A stretch of 8,730 nt of DNA from Chthoniobacterales bacterium (GTDB lineage: Bacteria; Verrucomicrobiota; Verrucomicrobiia; Chthoniobacterales; UBA10450): the NCBI GenBank assembly GCA_013697015.1, contig JACCXL010000152.1, positions 1 through 8,730 of the forward strand, given 5' to 3'. Below the pieces are notes generated by a model. That model saw nothing but the letters and a program-made list of their open reading frames with translations, searched no databases and had not been told where the DNA came from. Both the position numbers and the translations under genes were made by a program. Numbering within the stretch: position 1 is the stretch's first letter; every line of letters starts with the position of its first letter. This document shows positions 1 through 6,245 of this stretch, one piece after another.

Positions 1-290
1 AAGCCGTCATCAATTCCCCCATTCCGGTCCTGGTCGAGTTCTGGGCGCCGTGGTGCGGACCATGCAAAATGATCGCGCCGGTGCTCGAAGAAATAGCGCA
101 GGAAAGCGGCGATCGCTTTCGCGTAACCAAAGTCAACATCGACGACGATCCGGGCCTGCAAGAGCGCTTCAAGATTCGCGGTGTGCCCGCGCTCCTTTTC
201 TTCCGCGGCGGAGAATTGCGCGACCAGATCATCGGCGTGGCCTCGAAGAAAGCGATTGTGGACAAACTCGAGAAACTTACCGCCGCCTGA
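1..290 (+). CDS. trxA: Thioredoxin, 5' end outside the window (partial)
   Basis: This is the C-terminal part of a thioredoxin, the small cytoplasmic dithiol protein that reduces disulfides in target enzymes and is recharged by thioredoxin reductase. The frame is open from base 3 and reads AVINSPIPVLVEFWAPWCGP, followed by CK, so the WCGPCK active site is intact (bases about 51-68). Downstream are the conserved DDDPGL turn, the KIRGVP stretch with the cis-proline loop (VPALLFF; family proteins usually have VPT, so Thr is replaced by Ala) and the RGG...IIGV C-terminal segment, ending in a TGA at 288-290. About 95 codons are present; thioredoxins are usually 105-110 residues, so only 10-15 residues are missing upstream. 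The next gene starts 30 bases downstream on the same strand, so the two may share a transcript. Confidence 0.96.
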   Translation, partial: AVINSPIPVLVEFWAPWCGPCKMIAPVLEEIAQESGDRFRVTKVNIDDDPGLQERFKIRGVPALLFFRGGELRDQIIGVASKKAIVDKLEKLTAA

Positions 291-320
291 TTCCGCGGCA
301 CTCCAGAAAGCGAAAGCAAC

Positions 321-785
321 ATGCCTAACAAGAACAACATCTCCGCGCCCGACCTCACGAAACGTCCACCGCGCAGTCCACGTTGCCGCCTCGGCGGTTA
401 CGCTATTCTGCCCCGTATGCTCGACAAAGGCCGCGCCACCATTGCCGGCACGAATGGTGAATTTAACTACGATTGCCCGCTCGATCAGCGCATCGTCGAG
501 TTTCTCGGCCTCGATTCCAAGGCGCTCCTCGAAGAACTCGCCACTGGCAAAGGCGACGGCGAAATTCTCGAGTGGATCAGCGCCAGCGCGAAGTACAAGC
601 GTTCGGCTTGGGAGATCGAGCAATGGAGCGATTACATGGGGAGGCGCGGTCCCGACAGCGACGCGGAAACGCTATCTTTCTTCGCGGAGCGAGTCGCCTC
701 GTTTTCGAAGACTCGCGAAGACATCAAAGGCTGGTCCGACCTGCTCGATCTCGATGATCACATCACCTTCGGAGGGAAACCGTGA
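321..785 (+). CDS. DUF5069 domain protein
   Basis: This is a 154-residue protein of the DUF5069 family, whose biochemical role is unknown to me. The recognisable parts are the N-terminal signature DLTKRPPRSPRCRLGGYAIL (residues 11-30), PRMLDKGRATIAG (31-43), the NGEFNYDCPLDQR block (45-57), and a helical C-terminal half rich in Trp and acidic residues (WISASA, WEIEQWSDY). There is no signal peptide or membrane segment, so it should be cytoplasmic. The length fits a stand-alone single-domain member. The start at 321 is the first Met directly before the conserved region and lies 30 bases after the thioredoxin stop; the ribosome site in front of it is weak. Its stop overlaps the next start by one base (TGATG, 783-787), which points to translational coupling with the former aldo/keto reductase gene. 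Family assignment is by recognition of the signature; any function would be speculation. Confidence 0.9.
   Translation: MPNKNNISAPDLTKRPPRSPRCRLGGYAILPRMLDKGRATIAGTNGEFNYDCPLDQRIVEFLGLDSKALLEELATGKGDGEILEWISASAKYKRSAWEIEQWSDYMGRRGPDSDAETLSFFAERVASFSKTREDIKGWSDLLDLDDHITFGGKP
771..776 (+). promoter_or_regulatory. Strong Shine-Dalgarno site of the broken aldo/keto reductase gene
   Basis: GGAGGG lies 8 bases before the ATG at 785, inside the end of the DUF5069 gene. It is the best ribosome binding site seen in the window and fixes the original start of the aldo/keto reductase. The reading frame it serves is now broken. Confidence 0.6.
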
Positions 786-1005
786 TGAACTACCAACTGC
801 TCGGGAAGACTGGCTTACGCGTCTCGGAGTTCTGTCTCGGCACGATGACGTTCGGCGAAGATTGGGGCTGGGGCGCGGCCACGGATGAAGCTCGAAAAAT
901 CTACGATGCTCGGCGAAGCGGGCGGTAACTTCATCGACACGGCCGACATTTACACCAACGGGCACGAACGGTGGTGTCTGGGCATAGCTGACTTTCGTTT
1001 CTCAC
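785..1005 (+). pseudogene. Aldo/keto reductase remnant (frameshifted and truncated)
   Basis: This is the first 60-70 codons of an aldo/keto reductase, a family of about 320-350-residue NAD(P)H-dependent oxidoreductases with a TIM-barrel fold. From the ATG at 785 it reads MNYQLLGKTGLRVSEFCLGT, then MTFGEDWGWG and DEARKIYDA, the normal N-terminus with the first barrel strand. Near 900-912 the frame is lost: the original frame meets TAA at about 929-931, while the continuation LGEAGGNFIDTADIYTNG, including the catalytic Asp and Tyr of the DxxxxY motif, is in a different frame. Loss of two bases (or gain of one) explains this. After NGHERWCLG only a faint echo (IADFR) remains, and homology ends before the opposite-strand glycosylase gene at 1012. 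The Lys and His of the catalytic tetrad and the whole cofactor site are gone. It sits as the former third gene of the trxA-DUF5069 unit. Confidence 0.85.
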
Positions 1006-1011
1006 GCCCGG

Positions 1012-1644
1012 CTAGCATCGCGATTTCTGCATTCCGACGATCGTCGCGTGTCGGGCGATTAGCTCCATGGCGGTGGCGAGCAATTGCTTACCCGGCGAAA
1101 TCCGGTGCCACGGGGACGCCCCAGATGGATGGGGGAGCGGAATGAGGTCGAAAGTGCGTCGATTGCGTCGAACGGAAAAACTTCGGCCGATGATTTCGTC
1201 GAGTTTATTGAAGGCGAGAAACTGCGAGATGGCGAGTTTCCCGACCGGGATGACGAGGCGCGGGCGAAGGATTTCGAACTCGTCGTTCAGCCACCAAGAA
1301 CAATTGCGAATCTCATCCGGCGCCGGAACGCGGTCGCCGCCCGCCGCCGTTTTTCCTGGGAAGCATCTGCAAACCGCCGCGAAATAAATCCGCGCGCGGA
1401 CCTGCTCCTCCGTCATGCCGCAAAACTGGGTAAACCAGCCGAAGAGCGTACGGCCCGCAGTCCATGCAAATGGCCGCGCCAGCACCGGTTCTTTCACACC
1501 CGGCGCCTGCCCGATCAGCATCACGCGACTCGCTATCGCTCCTCCCGATACGGGCGGCGGCAACATCCGCGGACAGCGACGGCATTGGCGCAAGGAGGCG
1601 ACGTGCTGCTCAAGGCGAAGCTTTCTACTCGACGAAGGATTCAT
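1012..1644 (-). CDS. Uracil-DNA glycosylase superfamily protein (Fe-S, family 4/5-like)
   Basis: This 210-residue protein of the uracil-DNA glycosylase superfamily would excise uracil or other deaminated bases from DNA in base excision repair. Motif 1 is GQAPG at residues 45-49 (family 4 enzymes usually have GEAPG), followed by RPFAWTAGRTLFGWF. Motif 2 is LPHPSG at 170-175 with SPWH after it. Four cysteines sit where family 4/5 enzymes bind a 4Fe-4S cluster: Cys21 and Cys24 (CRRC), Cys92 or Cys94 (CRCFPG) and Cys115 (NCSWW). The frame is open upstream to 1857, but that extension is Arg/Pro-rich and unlike the family; the ATG at 1644 gives the normal length and starts just before the first cysteine pair. 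That ATG overlaps the stop of a tiny upstream ORF. The 3' end abuts the aldo/keto reductase remnant. The exact subfamily and substrate cannot be settled from motifs alone. Confidence 0.85.
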   Translation of the reverse strand: MNPSSSRKLRLEQHVASLRQCRRCPRMLPPPVSGGAIASRVMLIGQAPGVKEPVLARPFAWTAGRTLFGWFTQFCGMTEEQVRARIYFAAVCRCFPGKTAAGGDRVPAPDEIRNCSWWLNDEFEILRPRLVIPVGKLAISQFLAFNKLDEIIGRSFSVRRNRRTFDLIPLPHPSGASPWHRISPGKQLLATAMELIARHATIVGMQKSRC

Positions 1645-1772
1645 GCGCGGCGCGATCCGATCGTCGGCGCAAGAAGGAACCGATAGCGCTCGGCACCCTG
1701 CTGAGAACGATGCAACCGGCGAGCCACGAGCAGGCAACCGAGGATGACGAGGAGTGCGCCGAACTCGGGCAT
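1641..1772 (-). CDS. Small ORF with a PEP-CTERM-like membrane anchor, coupled to the glycosylase gene
   Basis: This is a 43-codon frame that reads MPEFGALLVILGCLLVARRL followed by HRSQQGAERYRFLL and a short tail. The layout of a Pro-Glu pair, one hydrophobic helix of about 14 residues and an Arg-rich end resembles the C-terminal sorting signals of exported PEP-CTERM proteins, though the classical VPEP is not exact. Its TGA (1641-1643) overlaps the glycosylase ATG (1642-1644) as ATGA, the usual form of translational coupling. The frame stays open upstream of the ATG to about 1856, without an obvious signal peptide, so it may instead be the eroded 3' end of a longer surface-protein gene. It could also be chance: 43 codons are not significant by length alone. 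No product is claimed beyond a possible short membrane peptide. Confidence 0.3.
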   Translation of the reverse strand: MPEFGALLVILGCLLVARRLHRSQQGAERYRFLLAPTIGSRRA

Positions 1773-1873
1773 GCGGCAGGTTACCGACAGCGTGCGGCGG
1801 GCGCAATTTGTGACGCAGCCATGCGGATGCAGTTGCGCTCCGTAGCCAGCCGATCAAGTTCAGGACGACTCCG

Positions 1874-2851
1874 ATGGCTGTTCAATTCCGAGATTATTAC
1901 GAGACGCTGGGCATCTCGAAAACCGCGAGCGAGGACGAGATCAAGAGCGCCTTCCGAAAATTGGCGCGCAAACATCACCCTGATGTCGCTAAGGACAAGA
2001 AAACTGCGGAAGAGAAATTCAAACAGATCAACGAGGCCTACGAAGTCCTGAGCGACCCGGCCAAGCGGAAAAAGTATGACGAACTGGGCGCGAATTGGAA
2101 TCAGCCCGGCGGCTCTCAGCCACCTCCTGGGTGGGGCGGAGGACAACCGGGCGGCGGATTTCGGCGTTACGGAGGCGGCGAAAACGGCGGCGGAGTCGAA
2201 TTCGAATTCGGCGGTACAGGATTCAGCGATTTTTTCGAGGCGTTTTTTGGGGGCGGTCGCGGCCAATCTGCGTTCGGCGGCGGGGGCGCGGGTTTTGGAA
2301 ATCGCGCCACGGGAGCGGAGCGCGGGCCAGATGTCGAAGCCGATATTATGGTGACTTTGGAAGAGGCGCTGAAGGGATCGACGCGGCAAGTTTCGTTGCG
2401 GCGCGGTGCGTCCGATAAGGTTGAAAGGTATCAGGTAAAAATTCCACGTGGCGTGCACGAAGGACAACGGATCCGACTGGCCGGACAAGGAGAGGCCGGG
2501 GCCCGCGGCGGGAAAAGCGGTGATCTATTCCTACGGGTCCGTTTGGCCCGCCATCCAGATTTCGTGGTCGAAGGCAGTGATCTGATTTACGAAGCGAAGA
2601 TCGGCCCATGGCAGGCAGCGCTCGGCGACGAGCTGAAGGTGCCAACGCTCGAAGGGACAGCGCGTTTGAAGATGCCGGCCGGCACGCAGGGCGCGCAGCG
2701 ATTCCGGCTGCGGGAACGCGGATTGCCGAACGCCACCGGCACGCGCGGCGATCTCTATGTCGTCGCGCAGATTCAGGTCCCAAAGAAGTTGACCGAGAGC
2801 GAACGCGCAGTCTGGGAACAACTGGCGCGTCTTCACGGCGGTGCTGCGTAG
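1874..2851 (+). CDS. cbpA: DnaJ-class J-domain co-chaperone (CbpA type, no zinc finger)
   Basis: This is a 325-residue J-protein that would stimulate the ATPase of DnaK (Hsp70) and deliver unfolded clients in the cytoplasm. The J domain covers residues about 7-72 (DYYETLGISKTASEDEIKSA), with the essential HPD at 35-37. A long Gly/Phe-rich linker follows (about 78-145, with GGGFRRYGGGENGGG and FEAFFGGGRG). The two C-terminal beta domains begin with GPDVEADIMVTLEEALKG (151-168) and end near QVPKKLTESERAVW. The four CxxCxGxG zinc repeats of true DnaJ are absent, so this is a class B protein like CbpA rather than the main DnaJ. The length is typical. The ATG at 1874 starts two residues before the QFRDYYE entry to the domain; AGGA (1862-1865) upstream is a weak ribosome site. 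rpiB follows 44 bases downstream. Confidence 0.93.
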   Translation: MAVQFRDYYETLGISKTASEDEIKSAFRKLARKHHPDVAKDKKTAEEKFKQINEAYEVLSDPAKRKKYDELGANWNQPGGSQPPPGWGGGQPGGGFRRYGGGENGGGVEFEFGGTGFSDFFEAFFGGGRGQSAFGGGGAGFGNRATGAERGPDVEADIMVTLEEALKGSTRQVSLRRGASDKVERYQVKIPRGVHEGQRIRLAGQGEAGARGGKSGDLFLRVRLARHPDFVVEGSDLIYEAKIGPWQAALGDELKVPTLEGTARLKMPAGTQGAQRFRLRERGLPNATGTRGDLYVVAQIQVPKKLTESERAVWEQLARLHGGAA

Positions 2852-2895
2852 TTGACCCTCGACAAGGCAGCCGTTGGAGCGCAGAACAAAGCGAA

Positions 2896-3324
2896 GTGAA
2901 AATCGCGCTCGGGACGGATCACGCCGGATTCCAGTTGAAGGAAAAGGTGAAGGAACTGCTCGGTTCTCTTGGTCACGAGGTTAAAGATTTCGGCACTTTC
3001 AGCGAGGAATCGGTCGATTATCCGCTTTTCATTCGTCCCGCGGCCGAAGCCGTGGCGCGTGGTGAGTGCGACCGCGCCATTGTCTTCGGCGGTTCAGGCA
3101 ATGGCGAGGCGATGGCGGCGAACAAGGTGCGTGGAATTCGCTGCGCGCTTTGCTGGAATGAAGAAGTCGCGCGCCTCTCGCGTCAGCACAACGATGCGAA
3201 CGTGCTGTCGTTAGGCCAGCGCGTCATTCCGCAAGAAATCGCGCTGGCGGTTGTCCGGATTTGGTTGACGACGAATTTCGAAGGCGGCCGGCACGCCAAG
3301 CGCATCGCGGAGCTGGAGCCGTAA
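2896..3324 (+). CDS. rpiB: Ribose-5-phosphate isomerase B
   Basis: This 142-residue enzyme interconverts ribose 5-phosphate and ribulose 5-phosphate in the non-oxidative pentose phosphate pathway. The start is GTG at 2896, because the family N-terminus KIALGTDHAGFQLKE begins directly after it; the frame is open further upstream but reads into the dnaJ 3' end. Visible family features are TDHAG (7-11), DYP (41-43), GGSGNGEAMAANKVRGIRC (65-83), the SRQHNDANVL loop (95-104) and EGGRH (129-133). At the position of the E. coli catalytic Cys the protein has Ser67, and it carries GNGE with Glu71, as in the actinobacterial type where the glutamate is the base. It lies 44 bases after the J-protein gene and probably shares its transcript. 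It converges on the prenyltransferase gene with only 8 bases between the stops, and no clear terminator is seen there. Confidence 0.94.
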   Translation: MKIALGTDHAGFQLKEKVKELLGSLGHEVKDFGTFSEESVDYPLFIRPAAEAVARGECDRAIVFGGSGNGEAMAANKVRGIRCALCWNEEVARLSRQHNDANVLSLGQRVIPQEIALAVVRIWLTTNFEGGRHAKRIAELEP

Positions 3325-3332
3325 CGGCCGAG

Positions 3333-4202
3333 CTACCAAAAAAGATCCAGAAAGATCGCGAGTAGGAAGACCCCGCTGACGAAGGCGTTGCTGTGGAAAA
3401 ATGCGCGATTAACGCCCGCGAGGCCGAGGCGCCGGGCGCTGCGGTGTTCGTAAAGTAGAGCAGCTGCGACGAGTAGCATTGCGGTGAAATAGATCGCGCC
3501 CAGCCGGGCCACAAATCCGAACGCAGTTAGCGCGCAGAACATCACCAGATGCAGCGATTGCGCCAGCTGCAAAGTGCGCGGGATTCCCAGGCGCACCACG
3601 AGCGAGTGCAAGCCTTCGCGGCGATCGAAATCGTAATCCTGCGTCGCATAAATTAAATCAAACCCGGCGACCCAGCAGAGAACACCGAAGCCGAGGACGA
3701 GCGGAGGAATGTCCAGGCGGCCGGTTTGCGCGATCCACGCGCCCGCCGGGGCGACGGCCAGAGCCAGGCCGAGGAAAAAATGAGTGGCATCAGTGAAGCG
3801 CTTCGTCACCGAATAAAAAAAGAGAATCGCAAGTGCGACCGGCGAAAGCAGCGCAGTCGCTCTGTTGATGGAAACGGACGCCAGCGTGAAAATCGCCGTA
3901 CTGGCCAGCAGGAACGCGCACATCGCCGGCCGCGAGAGCAGGAGATGGCGCGAGGCCGTGCGCAGATTTCGCTGATCGCTCGACCAATCGACGAGGCGGT
4001 TGAATAACATGGCCGCGGTGCGGGCCGCGACCATGCAGACGAGCACGAGCAGCAGAACGCGCAGTGACGGACGGCCGTTCGCCGCCACCAGCAGCGCCCC
4101 GAGCGCAAACGGTAGCGCGAAGATCGTGTGCGAAAAACGGATGAGCTGCAGAAATCTGCTCACCCAGCCCGGCGTGAGTGGGCAATTGCGTGTGTTAGAC
4201 AC
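3333..4202 (-). CDS. ubiA: UbiA-family prenyltransferase (4-hydroxybenzoate/MqnP type)
   Basis: This is a 289-residue polytopic membrane enzyme that attaches a polyprenyl chain to an aromatic acid in quinone synthesis. Both Asp-rich, Mg-diphosphate-binding motifs are present: NRLVDWSSDQRNLRTASR (Asn68, Asp72, Asp76) and YATQDYDFDRREGLHS (Asp189, Asp193). Seven to nine hydrophobic segments can be picked out, for example around 48-65, 95-110, 117-131, 142-158, 166-185, 216-233 and 237-250. The FSHTIFALPFALGALL opening and ARTAAMLFNR stretch match the UbiA/MqnP-like subgroup, so menaquinone synthesis by the futalosine route is a reasonable alternative to ubiquinone synthesis. The longer open frame to 4355 overlaps the upstream gene and is not family-like; GTG at 4202 is chosen, with GTG at 4163 possible. 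The upstream MBL gene ends 11 bases before, suggesting a two-gene operon. Confidence 0.9.
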   Translation of the reverse strand: MSNTRNCPLTPGWVSRFLQLIRFSHTIFALPFALGALLVAANGRPSLRVLLLVLVCMVAARTAAMLFNRLVDWSSDQRNLRTASRHLLLSRPAMCAFLLASTAIFTLASVSINRATALLSPVALAILFFYSVTKRFTDATHFFLGLALAVAPAGAWIAQTGRLDIPPLVLGFGVLCWVAGFDLIYATQDYDFDRREGLHSLVVRLGIPRTLQLAQSLHLVMFCALTAFGFVARLGAIYFTAMLLVAAALLYEHRSARRLGLAGVNRAFFHSNAFVSGVFLLAIFLDLFW

Positions 4203-4213
4203 GATGCAGCGTC

Positions 4214-4834
4214 TCAGTGTGGGGACGCGAGCAACTGCATGAGTCGCTCTCGGGCGTTCGCGAGAATAGGCGTGCCGTGAGCAAAGAACATCCGCTCGAA
4301 CGAGACGCTCTGCAGTTTTTTGAGCGAAACCCTCAGCACGCCGGCATCGGAGCAATATTTATCCGGCAAAAAAGTGAAGCCGTACGGTTCGAAGTTAATT
4401 AGTGCATCCCCGATGATCATCGTGCCGCGATCGGCGGAGCAATAAATTGCCATTTCTCCGTCGGCCGCGCCCAGAATGGCAACCGCAACTAAATCCGTGG
4501 CGATTCGCTCCCTGTCCCGAACATGGCAGATTCGGGAGTGCGGCAACGGCAAACGCGCAGTCTCTTGCGCAAAGACCGGCACGGACCACCGCGCTGCAAA
4601 GCTTTCGGACGAGCGGGCGTGATTCGCATTCGTTGCGATAACGCCCGCCACGGGGCGGTCTGCCGTCAGTTCCGCCAGCGCTTCTCGTGCCAGTGGGATC
4701 GGATCAATGAAGAACAAACCTTCGGGCGGACTGTTGATCGCGCAGGCAAAAAAATCTGCCTTGCTGGAAGAATCATATGTCTCCCAGTACCAGATATTTG
4801 GACCCGCGAAGTTGCACTCATCGCTTTGCCTCAC
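4214..4834 (-). CDS. Metallo-beta-lactamase-fold protein with atypical metal motif
   Basis: This 206-residue protein looks like a single metallo-beta-lactamase-fold domain. Supporting parts are the early strands with FFIDPIPLAREAL (41-53), the VIATNANHARSSESFAARW segment (65-83) where THxHxDH would be, VPVFAQETA (85-93), GEMAIYCSADRGTMIIGDAL (126-145) with the GDA turn, PYGFTFLPDKYCSD (150-163), and FAHGTPIL (184-191), where a late metal-binding His is expected. The first two histidines of HxHxDH are Asn or missing, so zinc binding may be partial or lost; I recall related proteins with TNRDH in this place, making a divergent subfamily more likely than decay. The start is GTG at 4834: no ATG, GTG or TTG lies in frame between it and a TAG about 75 bases upstream. 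It precedes the prenyltransferase gene and is divergent from gspF/pilC. The substrate is unknown. Confidence 0.75.
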   Translation of the reverse strand: MRQSDECNFAGPNIWYWETYDSSSKADFFACAINSPPEGLFFIDPIPLAREALAELTADRPVAGVIATNANHARSSESFAARWSVPVFAQETARLPLPHSRICHVRDRERIATDLVAVAILGAADGEMAIYCSADRGTMIIGDALINFEPYGFTFLPDKYCSDAGVLRVSLKKLQSVSFERMFFAHGTPILANARERLMQLLASPH

Positions 4835-4889
4835 AGCGATTAGTCTCGCTGCGGCGCGGCGGTTCTCAAGCGGTGTAGCCCCGCATTTA

Positions 4890-4906
4890 TTGGCACTATA
4901 GCTGCT
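4890..4906 (+). promoter_or_regulatory. Candidate sigma-54 (RpoN) -24/-12 promoter for the gspF/pilC-like gene
   Basis: TTGGCACTATAGCTGCT fits the sigma-54 consensus YTGGCACGNNNNTTGCW: the -24 box TGGCAC (4891-4896) is exact, the -12 box is CTGC for TTGC, and the invariant GG (4892-4893) and GC (4904-4905) are separated by exactly 10 bases. Transcription would begin near 4917, leaving about 13 bases before the ATG at 4930. A sigma-70 reading (TTGGCA at 4890 and TAGAAT at 4915, spacer 19) is also possible but the spacer is long. No enhancer site was identified. Confidence 0.5.
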
Positions 4907-4929
4907 CTATCTTTTAGAATTACCAGAGT

Positions 4930-6153
4930 ATGATTACTTTCTCCTATCAAGCTCGGGACGCGGCCGGAAAGATCGTGTCCGGAGTTCAAGACGCCCTCAA
5001 CGAAGATAACGCTGTGACCAGCCTGATGAGCCGCGGGCTCATGGTTCTCTCACTGCAGAAAAAGGGTGCTGCGAGTAAAACCCGCAAGAAAGCATGGACG
5101 GTCAAAGAAACCGATCTGGTGCTTTTCACTCGCCAGCTCTCGACGATGATCGAAGCCGGTATCTCACTCATCCAAGCTTTAACGGCGCTTTACGAGCAGA
5201 GCGACCCGAAGCGGCAGCGTAACCTCCGCAACGTGATCAGCGATGTGACGACCCGTGTGCAGGGCGGCGAAACTTTCCATGAATCTCTCGCGAAGCATCC
5301 GCGCGTGTTCGATCGACTGTTTGTGAGCATGGTCAAAGCAGGCGAACACGGCGGATTGCTCGCGTCCATTCTCGATCGACTGGCCGGCTTCCTCGAAGCG
5401 AGCGCGCGGTTGCGCAAAAAAGTGAAATCAGCGATGACTTACCCGGTCATTGTGATTTGCATCGCTTTCGCGATCACGACTTTCCTGATCGTCAGAATCG
5501 TTCCGATTTTCGGCGAAATATTCAAGGATTTCGGCGCCAACCTTCCCGCACCGACACAATTCCTGATCGATCTGAGCGACTTCGTGCGAGGCAACTGGTA
5601 CTTTATCATCCTCGGGTTTGCCGGCGTCTTCTTTGGGATCAGAACCTTCCTGCGCTCGAAGCGGGGCAAACAGCTCTCGGATAAGTGGAAGCTAAAGCTG
5701 CCGGTTTTCGGTCCGCTCATTCACAAGATTTGCATGTCCCGCTTCTCGCGTACTTTCGCGCAGTTGATCCGAAGCGGCGTGCCGATCCTCGAAGTGCTCG
5801 ATATCGTGGGCGGCGCGTCCGGTAATCACGTCGTCGAGACCAGCATTCGCGGGGTCGGCGAAGACGTGGAAAAAGGCGATAATCTTTCCGTGGCGCTCTC
5901 GCGCAAGCCGATCTTTCCGCCGATGATGCTGCGCATGGTCGCGGCCGGCGAAGCGACCGGCAAAATCGACACGATGCTCGAGAAAATGGCGGATTTCTGG
6001 GACGAAGAGATCGAAGCGATGCTGGACGCATTGACGTCGCTGATCGAGCCGATGCTGATTGTCTTTCTCGGCGTGATTGTGGGTGGCATCGTGATCGCGA
6101 TGTTCCTGCCGATCTTCAAGCTCAACGAAGTGGTTTCACAGAGCAAAAGCTAA
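4930..6153 (+). CDS. Type II secretion / type IV pilus inner-membrane platform protein GspF/PilC
   Basis: This 407-residue polytopic protein is the inner-membrane platform of a type II secretion or type IV pilus machine, on which the cytoplasmic ATPase acts to drive pseudopilus or pilus assembly. The N-terminal cytoplasmic part starts with FSYQARDAAGKIVSG (4-18). The first T2SSF domain runs from about 64 (LVLFTRQLSTMIEAGISLIQ) to a membrane helix at 171-192 ending in VPIFGEIFKDFG; a second helix lies at 224-240. The second domain covers about 267-392 (FSRTFAQLIRSGVPILEVL, then MVAAGEATGKIDTMLEKMAD), ending in the third helix (about 372-395). Length and both repeats are complete. The start ATG at 4930 gives the standard N-terminus. 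No gspE/pilB, gspG/pilin or prepilin peptidase lies beside it, so it is an orphan here and GspF or PilC cannot be decided. A sigma-54 element precedes it and a hairpin follows. Confidence 0.94.
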   Translation: MITFSYQARDAAGKIVSGVQDALNEDNAVTSLMSRGLMVLSLQKKGAASKTRKKAWTVKETDLVLFTRQLSTMIEAGISLIQALTALYEQSDPKRQRNLRNVISDVTTRVQGGETFHESLAKHPRVFDRLFVSMVKAGEHGGLLASILDRLAGFLEASARLRKKVKSAMTYPVIVICIAFAITTFLIVRIVPIFGEIFKDFGANLPAPTQFLIDLSDFVRGNWYFIILGFAGVFFGIRTFLRSKRGKQLSDKWKLKLPVFGPLIHKICMSRFSRTFAQLIRSGVPILEVLDIVGGASGNHVVETSIRGVGEDVEKGDNLSVALSRKPIFPPMMLRMVAAGEATGKIDTMLEKMADFWDEEIEAMLDALTSLIEPMLIVFLGVIVGGIVIAMFLPIFKLNEVVSQSKS

Positions 6154-6175
6154 GGAGAAGCTGCTCGGTAAACGG

Positions 6176-6212
6176 GAAGGGGTGGGTCGTAAGGCCTGCC
6201 CCTTCTTGCTTT
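6176..6212 (+). terminator. Probable hairpin terminator after gspF/pilC
   Basis: GAAGGGG (6176-6182) pairs with CCCCTTC (6199-6205). The stem can be extended inward by two G-U and two G-C pairs (UGGG, 6183-6186, with CCUG, 6195-6198) to 11 pairs with an 8-base loop. It is followed by the T-rich TTGCTTT (6206-6212) rather than a clean T-run, and starts 23 bases after the stop codon. Position and strength fit a terminator; the weak U-tract lowers confidence. Confidence 0.55.
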
Positions 6213-6245
6213 CAGCGTCTAGCGGAGGGAGGCGGGAATTCTTTA

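Noticed and set aside
1084..1686. Long plus-strand open frame (200 codons) opposite the uracil-DNA glycosylase gene
   Set aside because: It has an Arg/Ala-rich composition with no family features and mirrors the real minus-strand gene, which has clear motifs. It is a shadow frame.
1645..1857. N-terminal extension of the glycosylase to an ATG at 1857
   Set aside because: The added 71 residues are Arg/Pro-rich with no family similarity, and the ATG at 1644 sits at the expected distance before the CRRC pair.
2090..2320. Gly-rich tract of the J-protein as a tandem repeat or foreign insertion
   Set aside because: It is the normal Gly/Phe-rich linker of the family and the frame is intact across it.
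1781..2488. Minus-strand open frame of 235 codons across the dnaJ-like gene
   Set aside because: It is antisense to the well-supported J-domain protein and has low-complexity Arg/Ala/Ser content.
2852..2895. TTGACC after the dnaJ stop as a -35 box for rpiB
   Set aside because: No acceptable -10 box lies 16-18 bases downstream; co-transcription with the J-protein gene is simpler.
3311..3345. Possible bidirectional terminator between rpiB and the prenyltransferase gene
   Set aside because: Only a GCCGT/ACGGC match with almost no loop was found. The A-run at 3338-3343 codes for the prenyltransferase C-terminus, so there is no convincing terminator.
4203..4355. N-terminal extension of the prenyltransferase to an ATG at 4355
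   Set aside because: The extra 51 residues overlap the MBL gene on the same strand and are unlike UbiA N-termini. GTG at 4202 gives the normal length.
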